Source: Madurella fahalii
Lineage: Eukaryota; Ascomycota; Sordariomycetes; Sordariales
Reading direction: 5' to 3'
Assembly: GCA_029876055.1 (NCBI GenBank)
Contig: CM056879.1
Span: 744,001-808,000 of the forward strand
Length of the DNA stretch: 64,000 bases
Position numbers and translations under genes: made by a program. This document shows positions 20,785-31,302 of the stretch, piece after piece. The notes beneath the pieces are model-generated. The model had not been told where the DNA came from and did not search any database. It was given only the letters and a program-made list of their open reading frames with translations. Position 1 is the first letter of the stretch, and each line of letters starts with the position of its first letter.

Positions 20785-22677
20785 TTAGTGCTTTCCTTTG
20801 GACGCCTCCTCGTTCCTCTGGAGCTCCGACATCTGCCCAGCCAGACGGCCGAATTGCCACTCGGGGAGTGTAATGCCCGTCTGCTCGTTGATGGTGGTCA
20901 TCAGGGGCGGCAGCATCTGGTAAATGTTGCGCATAGTCGCAACGCTGCTCTGGTTACCGTACCCTGCAGCGCCGCTGCCTTCTGCACCAGCCTCGGCGCC
21001 CGTGTTCCAGACGCTGATCTTGGGCTGTAGGCCGCGGATGGCCTCGGCGTTGGCCTTAGCCAACTCGACATAGGTACCCTTCTCAATCATCATGTACTGC
21101 AGCAGACCGGCAGGACCGCCAAACGCCTGGCTCATCTTGGAGTAGGCTTCGGCCATGGCCATCATACCCTCGGCCTCCTTGAGCTTCTTCTGCAGGTTGG
21201 CCTCGGCGTTCTTGACGGCGGCGTAGCTCCACGCCTCGGCGTCCTGCTTGGTCTTATAGGCGGCCGCATCGGTGTCAACCTTGACCTTATATACGCCCGC
21301 CTCGGCCTGTTGCTTCTGCTTCTCAAAGTTCGCCTTGGCTTCGACTTCGATCTCGTACGCTTTGGCATCGGCTGCTTGCTGCTGAGACTCGCGGGCGATG
21401 GTGGCCTTGACGACGTCGGTGGCACGGAGACGCTCCATCTCGGCGGCGGCACGCTTGATCTGCACCTCACGCTTGAGCTCTTCATCCTGAGCTTCCGTCT
21501 TGCGAGTGGCCGCGATGCGTGCGATATCAACGTCCCGGTTCAACTCAGTCTTGCGGGTCGCCAGATGTGCCTCGGCCGTGGCCCGCTCAATGTCCCGCTC
21601 CGTCTTCTGGACGGCAGTCTCGGCGTGGATTTTGGCGATCTCACGCTCCTGCTCACCCTTGCGCTTTGACTCGCCGACATTTCCACGCAGTTGAGCCTCG
21701 GCCACGTCAATACGAGCTTGGTTCGTAGCACCCTCGTGCGCCTTCCGGCTGAGCGACTCGAAATAGACCGAGTTGGGCGCGTCCTTGAGCTCTTTGACCT
21801 GTGTGGACGTTAGCAAAGGTTCGAGGAGTGAGTGACAGGGTTAGGGTTGAGGCGGAGCATTGACTCAGGGGCAACAACGCTCCCTCAACACCCAACCACC
21901 AAACCACCAGCTCCAGATCGCGGATTTTCAACGTAGGAACCGAGGGCACTTGCATTTGCGTTGTAGATTTTTAGTCCGAACTGATCCAGTTCGCTCTGGA
22001 TGTTGCGGAAGATGCGGCGCTTGAAGACTTCGCGTTCGGTGAAGATCTCCTCCATGGTCATGCTCGAGACCAGGACACGGACCTCACCCTCGATGATGCC
22101 CTTGACGATATTCTCGAGGAACTGGCGGTCGTTTCTGCCCTTGTTAGTGCCGGAATCCGCCAGCAACATGGCGTATTTCATCAGGGAGTCGCCCTGGTCC
22201 TCGCGCCGGTGGTTCGAGGCGTGATCATCGCTGGCTGGAGCTCCATCGCTGACCGCGCCAGTAATGACCGGCTCATCGCGGGGCATATTCTTGGTGTTCG
22301 CACCCCGCTGGTTGACATCTGGACCAACGGTGAAGACCACGGGGAGGAGGAACTGTAGCTTCTCCTTGGTCATGGCCTGCAAGTTCATGGCATAGTCATG
22401 CGGCTGCACGCTGAAGCGCATGCACCTCTGGAAGGGCAAAATCCAATCGGCCTTTGTAATTTTGACTGGAATGGGAGTTAGTATCGGTTTGCACGTGTCG
22501 AGCATATATATCTCGTGGCAGAAAAGGGGGTTCTCTGTCATCACGTCGCCAACCCAGACATCCGCACCGGTGACAGAGACCGTACATGTCCTGCCCAGCA
22601 GGTAACTCACCATTCTTAATTCCCATGCCAGTAATGGCAAGGTACTCATCCGGAGCGGCAATCCTGTAGGACACCAT
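20785..22677 (-). CDS. Flotillin-like SPFH-domain protein
   Basis: Flotillins coat ordered membrane microdomains on the cytosolic side. The start at 22677 gives MVSYRIAAPDEYLAITG, the typical opening of the SPFH domain. An intron joins GMGIKNG to VKITKADWILPFQRC in phase 1. The domain continues to EREVFKRRIFRNIQSELDQFGLKIYNA. A second intron near 21,800-21,920 precedes the flotillin repeat region: long coiled-coil helices rich in Ala, Glu and Lys (ARIDVAEAQL, HAETAVQKTERDIERATAEA, EAKANFEKQKQQAEAGVYKV). The C-terminus has YMMIEKGTYVELAKANAEAIRGLQPKISVW, matching the family. An extra segment of about 40 residues (NTKNMPRDEPVITGAVSDG and on) interrupts the SPFH domain. Confidence 0.93.
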
Positions 22678-24270
22678 CTTGACTCTTCGATGCGTGACGC
22701 GGGTGAAGAAATGATCAAAAGAGGGGTTCTGAGCCCTGCAGGTGTTTATTGGTGCTCGAAAAGGCGGGAGGAATAGGGCAAATCGGAGGCCGAGGTGGTA
22801 TTTGTACTCGGGCCCGGTTGCAAGTAGGCTTGCAAGTAGAGTTTGTGGCTGCCAGGCGGATTCAGCGATCCAAGAGCGGCGGCTTGGGAAAGTTTGTTTC
22901 CCAAAAGTGTCCCACCGATTGGGAGAACAGGGGCAATTGTTTGTCTGGAAACAACACGGTATAGTGACGTGTCAATACAGAACGACATCGCCCAACGGCG
23001 GGTTCCCGCTATATACTACTTATTTACTTGACTGTGCGTTTGCACTTCAAACCACACTCGAGCCGCACAGCCCCTAGGTACCTTAGTTGACCCCAGTGTG
23101 CAGGACATGGGTACCATTTCGGCCGTCATCTGACCGGCAACAGCGTAGACGGAAGCGGACAGCAGATGGTAGCGTGGCGCAGTTGCTGCGCTTCCAGTAA
23201 TTAGCGGTTCCACGGCCGTCTCTGCGAGCCAATGAGAGTTTGGTTGGCTGAATCCCGAGCTTCACAATACGCCTTGGGGAAGTTGACAATCATACCATTT
23301 GATGCTACCAAGCAATAGTGGCAATGAGTTACTGCCCCAAACGTAAGTTATGGAATTCCAGATCCCTGTTCTTGGGTCGGAGTAAGACGGGTTGAGGATG
23401 GGCGTGAACGGGCGCGAACGGGCGCGAACAGGCGCGAACAGGCGTAGACGACTCGGTGCTTGGCAGCCAATGTCAATTCCGGTCACCGAACCACCAAAAA
23501 GGTCACCACCAAGAGGGTCACCAATGCCAGGCACGTTTGCCCCTCCGTCAGTTGTGTATGTCTTTGTCACAGCCAGAACAGTTACCGATACTGGCAATTC
23601 CACATGCTCCCCGTCCCTCTTTGACACGGCCTCCCAAGACGCCTGGCGTATCGGCCTTGCGGATCCCCGACCCGACCGGTCACAAGTGGAAATCCGCCGC
23701 AGCCCCCACCCCCCCACACTCAAGCCCCGGATTCCCCGCAGGGTGCCGAACACAGCCCCCGCAAACGGTCGACTCACTCTATTTCTCCCTGCAAAGGCAC
23801 CTCGGTCTTTCATTAAAGTTTAAGGGCGAGGTTTTAGTTCCTCTCTAAGTTTCTGCACAACATTCCTAAGACACGCCCGGCCTAGCCGAACGCAAGGGGA
23901 CCCGGTAAATCAGTATCTCCGGCACGGCCCCAAACCCATTCCCACAGTGGTCGCGAGGGACTGCCCCGCGGTATCACTAACAGTGCAACCCAAGACTGCA
24001 CCATAGGAGCCCGGTCGTGAAGCTTTTCCCGCTCTTGGGTCGCTAAGAAGGCCTGTTTGCAGCAAGCCGGTCGCACAAAAGAACCCCACAAGGCAGCAAA
24101 GTCCATCCCCGACGTCATTCGACCTACACTCACCATCCCCAGGCCCAGGCCGCGATTTCGCTCCCCTCACCTTAGACCACCTCACCTGAACCCCCCTAAA
24201 CTTGGAGCGTAAGATCCATCACCCTTCCCATCGCGGAAAGAGCAAAACCTCCAAAATCCCATCTCCAAAA
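22678..24270. promoter_or_regulatory. Long divergent upstream region of flotillin and the PPxY protein
   Basis: The two genes start on opposite sides of 1.6 kb, so this contains both promoters. It carries a five-unit 10-bp tandem repeat at 23401-23450 and, just after it, spaced GGTCACC words (near 23,500-23,522). A minus-strand frame at 23262-23813 is open for 183 residues but has low-complexity content and no domain, so I did not call it a gene. Confidence 0.5.
23401..23450. repeat. Tandem 10-bp repeat, five units
   Basis: Five consecutive units of GGCGCGAACG and close variants (first GGCGTGAACG, last GGCGTAGACG) fill 50 bp exactly. It lies in the upstream region between two divergent genes, about 720 bp before the flotillin start and 820 bp before the next gene. 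Confidence 0.85.
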
Positions 24271-25266
24271 ATGGGCAACCCAACCGACGACCTCCCGCCC
24301 TCCTACGAGTCCATCACCTCGCCCTCCCCCTCTTCCTCCTCCAACATTCACCCGCTGCCCTCGCCGCTCACAACGCACCTGCAGACCCTCCCCGCCCGGC
24401 TGCGCGCGACGCACCAGGCGCGCATGACGACGCAGGCGTCGCGCGACCTGGACACGACGGCGCTGCTGGTCCCGCACGTCGAGGCGTTCCTCGCCGACCT
24501 GACGGCGCGACAGGGCAGCAGCACCACGGCGCGGTGGCCGTCGGTGGCCGAGCTGACGCTGGTGCCCGCCGCGGCGGTGCCGGCCGGGTGGGCCATGACG
24601 GGCGCGGCGGAGCGGCGGAAGGAGGGCGAGGTCGTCCGCGTCGGCCGGGTGGACATGGCCAAGGCCGGTGGGGAGAAAGCCGGGGACGCTGTTGCTGCCG
24701 CTGCCGCTGCCGCCGCCGGTTTTTCTGGCGATGGGGATGGCGACGACAGGGACGACGGCGATGAGGCCACCAGCTCGCTCGCGCGGGGGGAGCCGGGGGG
24801 GTTTGATGAGTGGGGCCGGTTTGACACGGACGATGGTGCCGGCGGCGGGGCGGGAGGGAGAGGGCGGGCGGGCGAGTGGTGGTTCCGGGACGAGGAGATG
24901 GCGCGGAGGCTCGCGGCGTACCTGAGGCCGGAGCCGAATTTGGAGAGGAAGCACGTGCAGGCTGCTGTGGCGGAGAGGAAGGTGGTGCCGGTTAAGGAGG
25001 AGAAGCCGTCTTCGGGCTGGCGCTGGGGATTGGGAGGGGGGAGCAGCAGGAAGAAGGCGCCCGGAGAGGAGAAGAGCCCGATTCCGTCACCAGTAACACC
25101 GAGCTCGCCGAGCCCCAGTGTGGGCACAGGTAGTGAGATAGACGACTGGGTCAAGATGACTGTGAGGGCTGAGGAAGTCACGTTTCGGAAGGAGAATGAG
25201 TTTGGCGTGTGGGAGAGCAGACGCGGGTGGGGCGTTGTGGTGACGGTGAGGGTGGCAAAGGTGTGA
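24271..25266 (+). CDS. Hypothetical protein with N-terminal PPxY motif
   Basis: One exon, 331 residues. The ATG at 24271 was chosen because it places DDLPPSYESI close to the N-terminus and the upstream in-frame stretch lacks another ATG. PPSY is a PPxY motif, a ligand for WW domains such as those of Rsp5/Nedd4 ubiquitin ligases. Next come a Ser/Pro-rich stretch, a helical segment (LPARLRATHQARMTTQASRDLDTTALLVPHVEAFLADL), an Ala run, an acidic low-complexity region and a Gly-rich segment with a predicted helix (EWWFRDEEMARRLAAYLRPEP). The end is a conserved-looking block (DDWVKMTVRAEEVTFRKENEFGVWES). I do not recognise a named family. An adaptor role for ubiquitin ligase is only a guess from PPxY. 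Confidence 0.72.
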   Translation: MGNPTDDLPPSYESITSPSPSSSSNIHPLPSPLTTHLQTLPARLRATHQARMTTQASRDLDTTALLVPHVEAFLADLTARQGSSTTARWPSVAELTLVPAAAVPAGWAMTGAAERRKEGEVVRVGRVDMAKAGGEKAGDAVAAAAAAAAGFSGDGDGDDRDDGDEATSSLARGEPGGFDEWGRFDTDDGAGGGAGGRGRAGEWWFRDEEMARRLAAYLRPEPNLERKHVQAAVAERKVVPVKEEKPSSGWRWGLGGGSSRKKAPGEEKSPIPSPVTPSSPSPSVGTGSEIDDWVKMTVRAEEVTFRKENEFGVWESRRGWGVVVTVRVAKV

Positions 25267-28195
25267 GATTACGGAGGGTTGCTGGGGCGTTCTTATCTCT
25301 GTATATCCATACTTCAGTAACAGTTAATTAAACGCAGTATAGTACCATCGAGCCGAAGCTGGTTCTGTGGTCAATCTCAGATGTTTAAGGTAGAATATCT
25401 CCTCAAAAGAACGCTCGGTCTTTCATCTAGAGATGAGTTCCTCCCTAAGGGGACAATCTCATAGCCTCTGTAACGGGTTCAGCTTGGACGCTTTTACCCC
25501 ATTAAAGCGCTTGAGATTGCTCAAGACCGATATGGATAGCTATTGATAGGTTATCTAAGGTACTTCGACCGCTGTAGTGTTTGTATTTGTGTTATCGCCC
25601 TCGATAACAGCTATAACTACTAGCTACTTAGTGTTCTGAGAGTGTCTCAATATTGGATTATTCATTTCAACGGTTGTTAAAGAATTACTCTTCTATACGG
25701 TTACTTCAGCACTAAACTGCCGTTGGATGAGATATCTTGAAAAGAAGATCAATATGTAGTAGTAGGTACTCATGAGCATTGCCTCGCCGCAGCGAACTTA
25801 TAGATGGCTTGGCCGCAGTTGGTGGATGTAAAACCGGAATCCTCATTGAATTCAATTGCTACATGTTAATAATTGAAGTAAATAGGATACTTAAGGACGC
25901 AATGGAGTTCCCGCAGCAGATAAGTCGGTTATCCCCTTCCTAGACCCTTAAACCTGCATCGAATTTCCCACATAATATGAAACCGAATTCTGAATTTGGA
26001 TTTATTTGATCTAGACCTGGACATTACCGTGGGGGAATAACTCGCATTAACCACTCAACCACCAAGGAGACCTCTATACGTACATAAGGTACTTAGACAA
26101 ATGGATTAGGCTGCCCCAGAGTTTGCTTGCGGAAACCACACCCTCCTCGCCCTCGCCCCCTGTTTAAGATTTCTCCTTATTGGGTTCTCAACTGTCTTGT
26201 TTGATACCATAAGGAACTGGAACAAGCTCTGTTGTTGTTAGAGAACTGCGGCTCAATTTTGCGCGGCATCTGTCGCCTGCGGCACACCCTCTCAAGGCGG
26301 AAACCAAGAGCGCGAAGACAAAGATGAGCAGGGGGGAAACAAGTTGGCTCAGCCACCACCACTGCCATTTCTCCCTGCGCAACGTCCGCGGCTTCTCACT
26401 CCCACCGCCTCCCAGGAAATCCTTGTCACGCTTGGCACCGTTGCCAACCTACCTCCAGAGCGACGCCGCCGCATCCTGATCGCTGCGTTTGGGCGGCGCA
26501 CACTACACTAGACTTGCAACGAGCTCACTCACAAAGGCCCGGCCACTCGACGAGTCGACGGCGAATTGCTAGCATGGACTCGGCGCCGCTGCTTTCAGCC
26601 CCGCCTACAATCCGGACTTGACTGCGCCCAAGACATGGCGCTGGCATAGTTGCACGTGCTACCGCCTAATCCCCCCCGGTTCTCACTATGATCGCTGCAT
26701 GTTCTCGGTAGGATCTGCGCGGTATAGGTACCGCCACTGGGATAAGGGTCCTGCGGGCGAAGCCTTGTGGATAATATGGCCGGGGCCGTGCATGATCGGC
26801 GTCATGGGCCGGCTCCTTGCATGCCAACACACGTGAATTCTTTTTCCTCATCCTTTCTGATTCGCTTGGCTCCTTTTTGACCTACCAAGAGTTGTATCCG
26901 AGGGAATCGACGTGCTTTACTCAACCAATACAATCTTGATGAAAGTCCCGACCTCCTGGATGCCTTGGCCTGCCCCGGTCCCCGCGCCTACCACCTGCGC
27001 CTCCCAGAACGTCCCACTAGTATGCCTTCCCTGGAGTTACGATAGGAGGTCTTATTCCTCGGTCAAATTGCACTCAGGCACCGCAACCCACCAAACGCCC
27101 ACTACGACACGGCCCGGCTGGCAACCCATTTCCACCATGTGACCAGTCCCAAACTTGCGCACCATTGTGCGGTCCTTCTCGGATTATCTTTACAACGATT
27201 CCAGAGTACGACCCGCCCAGGTGTTGGGCGAAATCCACTGTGTGCTTTTACAGCCTCTGGACGGATATTGTGACGCGCCTCTTGTCGCGAGCGCAGCGTT
27301 ACGTCGTAGTCGAGCTGCCGTACAATGTACTCCAGGGCCTCAGCGATGCGGGTATAGAGCGCCTGGGATTGGGGGTGGAATTTGGGGAGAAGCAACTCGG
27401 TGAGTGAAAGGATGTTTGGTTGTAGTATCCCGTTCTCGCTTCTCGGAATGGTGAAGACGCGAAAAACGTGCATGAGAGCGCTTCTTTATCTCTTCACGTG
27501 TATGACTGAGTTCTTTCGGCGTCGGCTCGAACGCTGGCTTCTTACCGTGCGGCGTCATGTCGCTTTGTCGACTACAAAAATGTTGCTCGGGTGATATCGG
27601 TGTTGGGGGGAGAAAGTAAAGGGGTTGCTGATAGGGTCTGGTTAGGGCCCTCGAGGAAAGATAATAGGAGGGAAGTGGAAAAAACGGACCGAGAACCAAG
27701 ATTATGCGGCCTTAGAAGTCCCAACCGCACATATTCTTTTCACGAGGGTTAAAATTCGCGGCCGCAACTGCTCCGGTCGCGAATCAGTACATCAGCACAA
27801 TTCAACCCGGATCCAAACACAACCGATTAACTACCTACGTTAATGATAACGAGGGAAACTGCTGAAATGGTACGGAAACACACATCCACACCCACACATA
27901 CCTACGTATCAAAATAAGGGGGGGTCAAAGGTGACCAAATGCCAGACGGACAAGATAGACAAAACAGGCCAGGCGACACACACAACAAATTAGGTTTCTA
28001 TAGCCTATACAGAGAAAGTTCCTTCTAGTCCAAGGGCGGCCACTTTATACGTAAAGAAAGCCCGTCAATTGAGCTTGTAACAAGTGCTGAAAAGATTGTT
28101 GAATGGATTGTCCTGTCTAAGGAGCAATAGGAAGGACCATCCTACTTATGGTACAAAAGAAAAATGGGCCCTCGATAAGTTCAACTCCCGAGGTG
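25267..28195. other. Gene-poor, partly AT-rich region with coding debris
   Basis: 25,300-26,110 is AT-rich with no open frame of note. From 26,150 composition becomes mixed and short gene-like scraps appear; one on the plus strand near 26,410-26,510 reads QEILVTLGTVANLPPERRRRILIAAFGRRTL before a stop. A clearer remnant at 27,102-27,560 and repeat copy A (27,863-28,263) are listed separately. I see no intact gene. Confidence 0.5.
27102..27560 (-). pseudogene. Decayed gene remnant of unknown family
   Basis: Upstream, on the minus strand, is a pyrimidine-rich leader typical of fungal genes, followed by an ATG at about 27,558 (MTPHGKKPAFEPTPKELSHTREEIKKRSHARFSRLHH). Coding-like sequence then continues in another frame (LTELLLPKFHPQSQALYTRIAEALEYIVRQLDYDVTL and RSRQEARHNIRPEAVKAH). 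No splice pair joins the two frames cleanly in my reading, so a frameshift is likely. I do not recognise the family. It could also be a real gene with an intron I mis-see. Confidence 0.3.
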
Positions 28196-28263
28196 CTACC
28201 CTACTAAGTGTAACCCTTTGATTAGAGGGAGCTTGTCCTCTGGGGACAGTTTTCCCCAACTTA
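27863..28263 (-). repeat. Dispersed repeat copy A, about 400 bp
   Basis: On the minus strand it starts TAAGTTGGGG, continues with a TTGGGGA/TCCCCAG hairpin and a CCCTCTAAT segment, and ends in TACCATTTCA. It aligns along its whole length with copy C (38708-39105) and with both ends of copy B (31303-31523). Shared internal words include TTATCGAGGGCCCATTTT, TTGTCTATCTTGTCC and GATGTGTGTTTC. GCAG borders both ends and may be a target-site duplication. Confidence 0.85.
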
Positions 28264-29225
28264 CTGCCTCGTCGACGTCTATGGTCAACGCGACAGCTCT
28301 CAATCCTTGGTGGTACTCCGCTGCAATTCTGAATGGTGCGGACCGCGTGCCAAGCATAAGATACAGACGTTCCAATTCCAGTACTAAATGTCCCAGGATG
28401 CCTACCTCAATCTCATCATTTTGAGAAACAGCTGTTTGATTAAGTGCCATGGTCTGACCTTGGCTACTCTCTGCCGGAAACGGATCAACTCGGAAGGCGA
28501 GAATTGGGTGCAGCTGAGATATAGCTTTGGAATATATGACGTTGGGCGTCAGGGAGGCTGCTTCAAGGAGCTCAGGGAGTAGCTGGCGAAGGGGCTGATA
28601 TTCACGCCTGCGATTGTTTCCGGCTCGTCTGAATGTACCCCTGGTAATAGCAGTGCGGGGCCGTCTGCTCAACTCGGTGGTTGCTCCTTTTCAGAGATAT
28701 AAATGTTAACGAACGTTATTTTCGCGACGATTTAACGTAACGTACAATATACGAAGCCCACCGGATGCAATGATTGAAGGGCAGGCCACTGCTTGGCGCT
28801 TCTGCGGCTTTCTCGTACTTCAAACCGAAGAGACGAAGCTGGTTGAAGAGAAATTGCTGTCGATTTGACCGGAATGAGATTTTTGACCGGACCATACTGC
28901 AAAGTTCGTTCATCCGTTTAGGAACCAGCCTCAACGCGGCCCGGTCATCGAAGCTAAGTAGTTTGATGATTTCGTCGCAGATTTCTTGTAGGGTGCGCCT
29001 AGAGTCGAGACTCAAGTGCCTCATAGTAGATGGCGTACTTCGTGCTGAAGTGGTGAGGGCTTTCTGCACTGAAACGAAGTGCTTAAGCGGACTGATGATG
29101 GTCGCTGAGGTTGCAGGCGGAAGGAAAAGAATGCCGGGTGCAAGAGAAGATCTATCCGACGACGTCAGCGTTTGGAGATTAAAAAGAGAAGAGCATACCT
29201 GCGATGAGATGAATATAGCAAACAT
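28196..29225 (-). pseudogene. F-box-like hypothetical gene, probably broken
   Basis: From an ATG at 29,024 a frame reads LSLDSRRTLQEICDEIIKLLSFDDRAALRLVPKRMNELCSMV, which resembles an F-box with its following helix; F-box proteins recruit substrates to SCF ubiquitin ligases. It ends after WASYIVRYVK at 28,716. A second minus-strand frame (28,672 down to 28,196) looks coding (LRQLLPELLEAASLTPN, LGHLVLELERLYLMLG, GLRAVALTIDVDEA) and then runs into repeat copy A. No canonical splice joins the two frames in phase, so this is either one gene with a frameshift or two fragments. The 67 residues upstream of the 29,024 ATG are probably leader sequence. Confidence 0.4.
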
Positions 29226-29725
29226 ACCTTAGGACCACCGACTCTAGCTAAGACCAGAACCTTGGGTAAGGAAATGCGGTTTCTGATGATTGCTATACAG
29301 GCTCGAGAAAAGTGCGGGCGAATCTGCGGATCGTGGTAGACGAGGAAAAGAATGAAGAGGGAACTGAAAGAAGTGGAGGTTTAGAAAATTTACCAGCCTT
29401 TGGCCTTGAGAGTAATGGAGGAAAGTGCATGCTGCCGCAGGCGTCGGGCCCGGGCCCGTCCGGTGGAGGAAGTCGATATTGGACCTTGAAAAAACCCGCT
29501 CCGAACTTGGCCGGGAAGGAAGTCAGGACAGAATGGAAGAATAAGGAGGATGGAGCACGGTTAACGGCGTCATGTTTCGGGTAGTCAGGTGCTGTCCAGG
29601 CCTCCGTCATCGCTAAACCCATATGCCGGATCCGGGCGGATTACAACATGAGTAGCCGCAAGCTTCTACCAACAGATTCGTGATTTAACCGGCTAAAACG
29701 CCATCTTTGCTACTAGTTCCTAGTT
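29226..29725. other. Intergenic region, nothing recognised
   Basis: A minus-strand frame of 109 residues (29293-29622) is open but has no domain, and its composition does not look coding. No RNA gene or repeat seen. Confidence 0.4.
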
Positions 29726-30154
29726 TTACAAACGCTCCACGAATACAACGCTATCTTCAGAGACTGGAGGTGGAACCTGGGCTTGGAGAAATGCCTGAAG
29801 GCGCGACGCAAATACATGTGACGGTTTTGGGGCTCCGTTTTGATGCGGCTCAAGGACTTCGATTAGCATATAATCGCCGAAGTCAGCTAGCTTTGCTTTC
29901 TTAGTACCGCCAATGTCTGAGTTGGCAATTTTGTCTGGATCGGTCTGTCGCTTCGTGCTGTATCTCGAGTTGGCAGCCGCTGTAGCAACGGAGTTTTCTT
30001 TTTCTTTTTCTTTTTCTTTCTGTTTTTCTTTCTGTTTTTCTTTCTGTTTTTCCTTCCCTCTTTCTTTCCCTCTTTCTTTCCCTCTTTCTTTCCCTCTTTC
30101 TTTCCCCTTCCGCCCATCCAACAGTTCCTTCTCGGCTATGCTGACCCGAGGCAT
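29726..30154 (-). CDS. Hypothetical protein with a Lys/Glu microsatellite-encoded tract
   Basis: A single frame of 142 residues starts MPRVSIAEKELLDGRKG. It then carries tandem GKER units followed by KQKE and KEKE units, all encoded by the purine strand of the 29994-30107 microsatellite. The rest looks like ordinary protein (KIANSDIGGTKKAKLADFGDYMLIEVLEPHQNG, FASRLQAFLQAQVPPP) with no domain I recognise. It faces away from the recombinase remnant at 30,433, 278 bp off. It may be a real small gene or a fragment of a decayed one. Confidence 0.4.
   Translation of the reverse strand: MPRVSIAEKELLDGRKGKERGKERGKERGKERGKEKQKEKQKEKQKEKEKEKENSVATAAANSRYSTKRQTDPDKIANSDIGGTKKAKLADFGDYMLIEVLEPHQNGAPKPSHVFASRLQAFLQAQVPPPVSEDSVVFVERL
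29994..30107. repeat. Pyrimidine-rich compound microsatellite
   Basis: On the plus strand it is all T and C with a few G, built from TTTTTC units, then TTTCTTTCTG units, then 12-bp TTCCCTCTTTCT units. It is read as the charged tract of the minus-strand hypothetical protein. Confidence 0.85.
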
Positions 30155-30432
30155 TGCTTCACATGCACGATAATTGCTGGAGGTGCCTGCCTTCTCTTTT
30201 GTCAGTGGGGTGCCTTCACCATGGCGGCTCTTGCCTATTTTGTCAGCGTGCTGCGAGTATATATTTTCTCTTCATCTGAGATCTTCCGGCGAGGTTCAAT
30301 TTCTGACGACCGCACTCTCTCGCACATCCAACGCGGCGACGCCCACGAACTCGCGCCCCCACCAAGGAGGTCCATCTCATATTTATACAAGAAGCTTCAA
30401 AGGTCGATGATGCCACATGGGACTCATCTGAC

Positions 30433-31302
30433 ATGGAGGTGCCTCCCCCACCGCCACACAAGTTTCCGGGGCCCGGCAAGGGCTCCATGGCCTCGATAGC
30501 GGAGTCGGCAGCAGAGGTCCGCATCAGCACCAAGACGAAGCAGAAGCAGCGCCAATTTGTCAATGCGCCGTCAGTAGAGGCGGAGTACAACACGTGGTCC
30601 AACCGCTTCGACTGGTTTCGGCAGTGCACACTCAAGCAGAAGTAAGCCTTCTCCTTCTGGACCAGCATTTCACATTCTTACCAAGGATGCAGCTTGGACG
30701 AGCCGTCGAATGATTACCAGATAGAACGATTTCTCGACGGGATCGTGCGGCACATCCAAGGTCGAAACCCGGACCCAAGCATCCCGGTTATCACCAAGCG
30801 GACATTGGATGACGCGGCGGTAAACATCGTGAAGTACTGTACGTTCAAGTACAAGCACTTCAGACACGGGAAGCACGAAGAATTTCGGATCAGTATGTTG
30901 CTCATTCGGTATACATTTCTCACGGCTTTAACATGTCCATCAGGTTCCTGCATCCAGCAACTTTTGCGTGAAGGCCTCGCCACCACATTTTCTTTCTTTC
31001 CTTCTTTCCTTCTTTCCTTCTTTCCTTCTTTCCTTCTTTCCTTCTTTCCTTCTTTCCTTCTTTCCTTCTTTCCTTCTTTCCTTCTTTCCTTCTTTCCTAA
31101 ACCGCTATGGATTACCAGTGATACTATAAATACGGCAACACTTGAAGCTGTTCTCGTCGATAGCGTCCTCTCCTAGGACTACGCAGTGTATAAGCGATGG
31201 TTCTCTGTTTGCAGTCTGCCCTAGCTGCCAGAAGCGGGGATATAGCGCGAACGCGGCCGTACGATGGCATGGAATGCCTCACGCATAAAGACATTCGAAT
31301 AT
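30433..31302 (+). pseudogene. Tyrosine-recombinase-like (DUF3435-type) gene remnant
   Basis: Three exons join in phase: 30433-30641, 30693-30892 and 30944 onward, with GTAAGC and GTATGT donors. Exon 1 ends YNTWSNRFDWFRQCTLKQ. Exon 2 reads LDEPSNDYQIERFLDGIVRHIQ through KRTLDDAAVNIVKYCTFKYKHF, and exon 3 reads SSCIQQLLREGLATT. This resembles the N-terminal DNA-binding part of fungal integrase-like proteins. The frame then crosses a CTTTCCTT microsatellite (30989-31098), hits a stop at 31174, and resumes one frame over as VLCLQSALAARSGDIARTRPYDGMECLTHKDI. That segment looks like the first catalytic Arg box of a tyrosine recombinase. Repeat copy B begins directly after, and no C-terminal catalytic part is found. 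DUF3435 proteins include the captain recombinases of Starship elements, but the subfamily is uncertain. Confidence 0.5.
30989..31098. repeat. (CTTTCCTT)n microsatellite
   Basis: About 110 bp of strict CTTTCCTT repetition with period 8 lies inside the recombinase-like reading frame. Translated, it gives a repeated Phe-Pro-Ser-Phe-Leu-Leu-Ser pattern that does not fit the surrounding protein, so it is probably an expansion within the dead gene. Confidence 0.92.

Noticed and set aside
23401..23450. CRISPR-like array
   Set aside because: Units are directly tandem without spacers and the genome is eukaryotic.
23262..23813. Minus-strand frame of 183 residues, with a plus-strand frame of 143 residues opposite
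   Set aside because: Both strands are open because of GC-rich repeats; neither has recognisable protein features.
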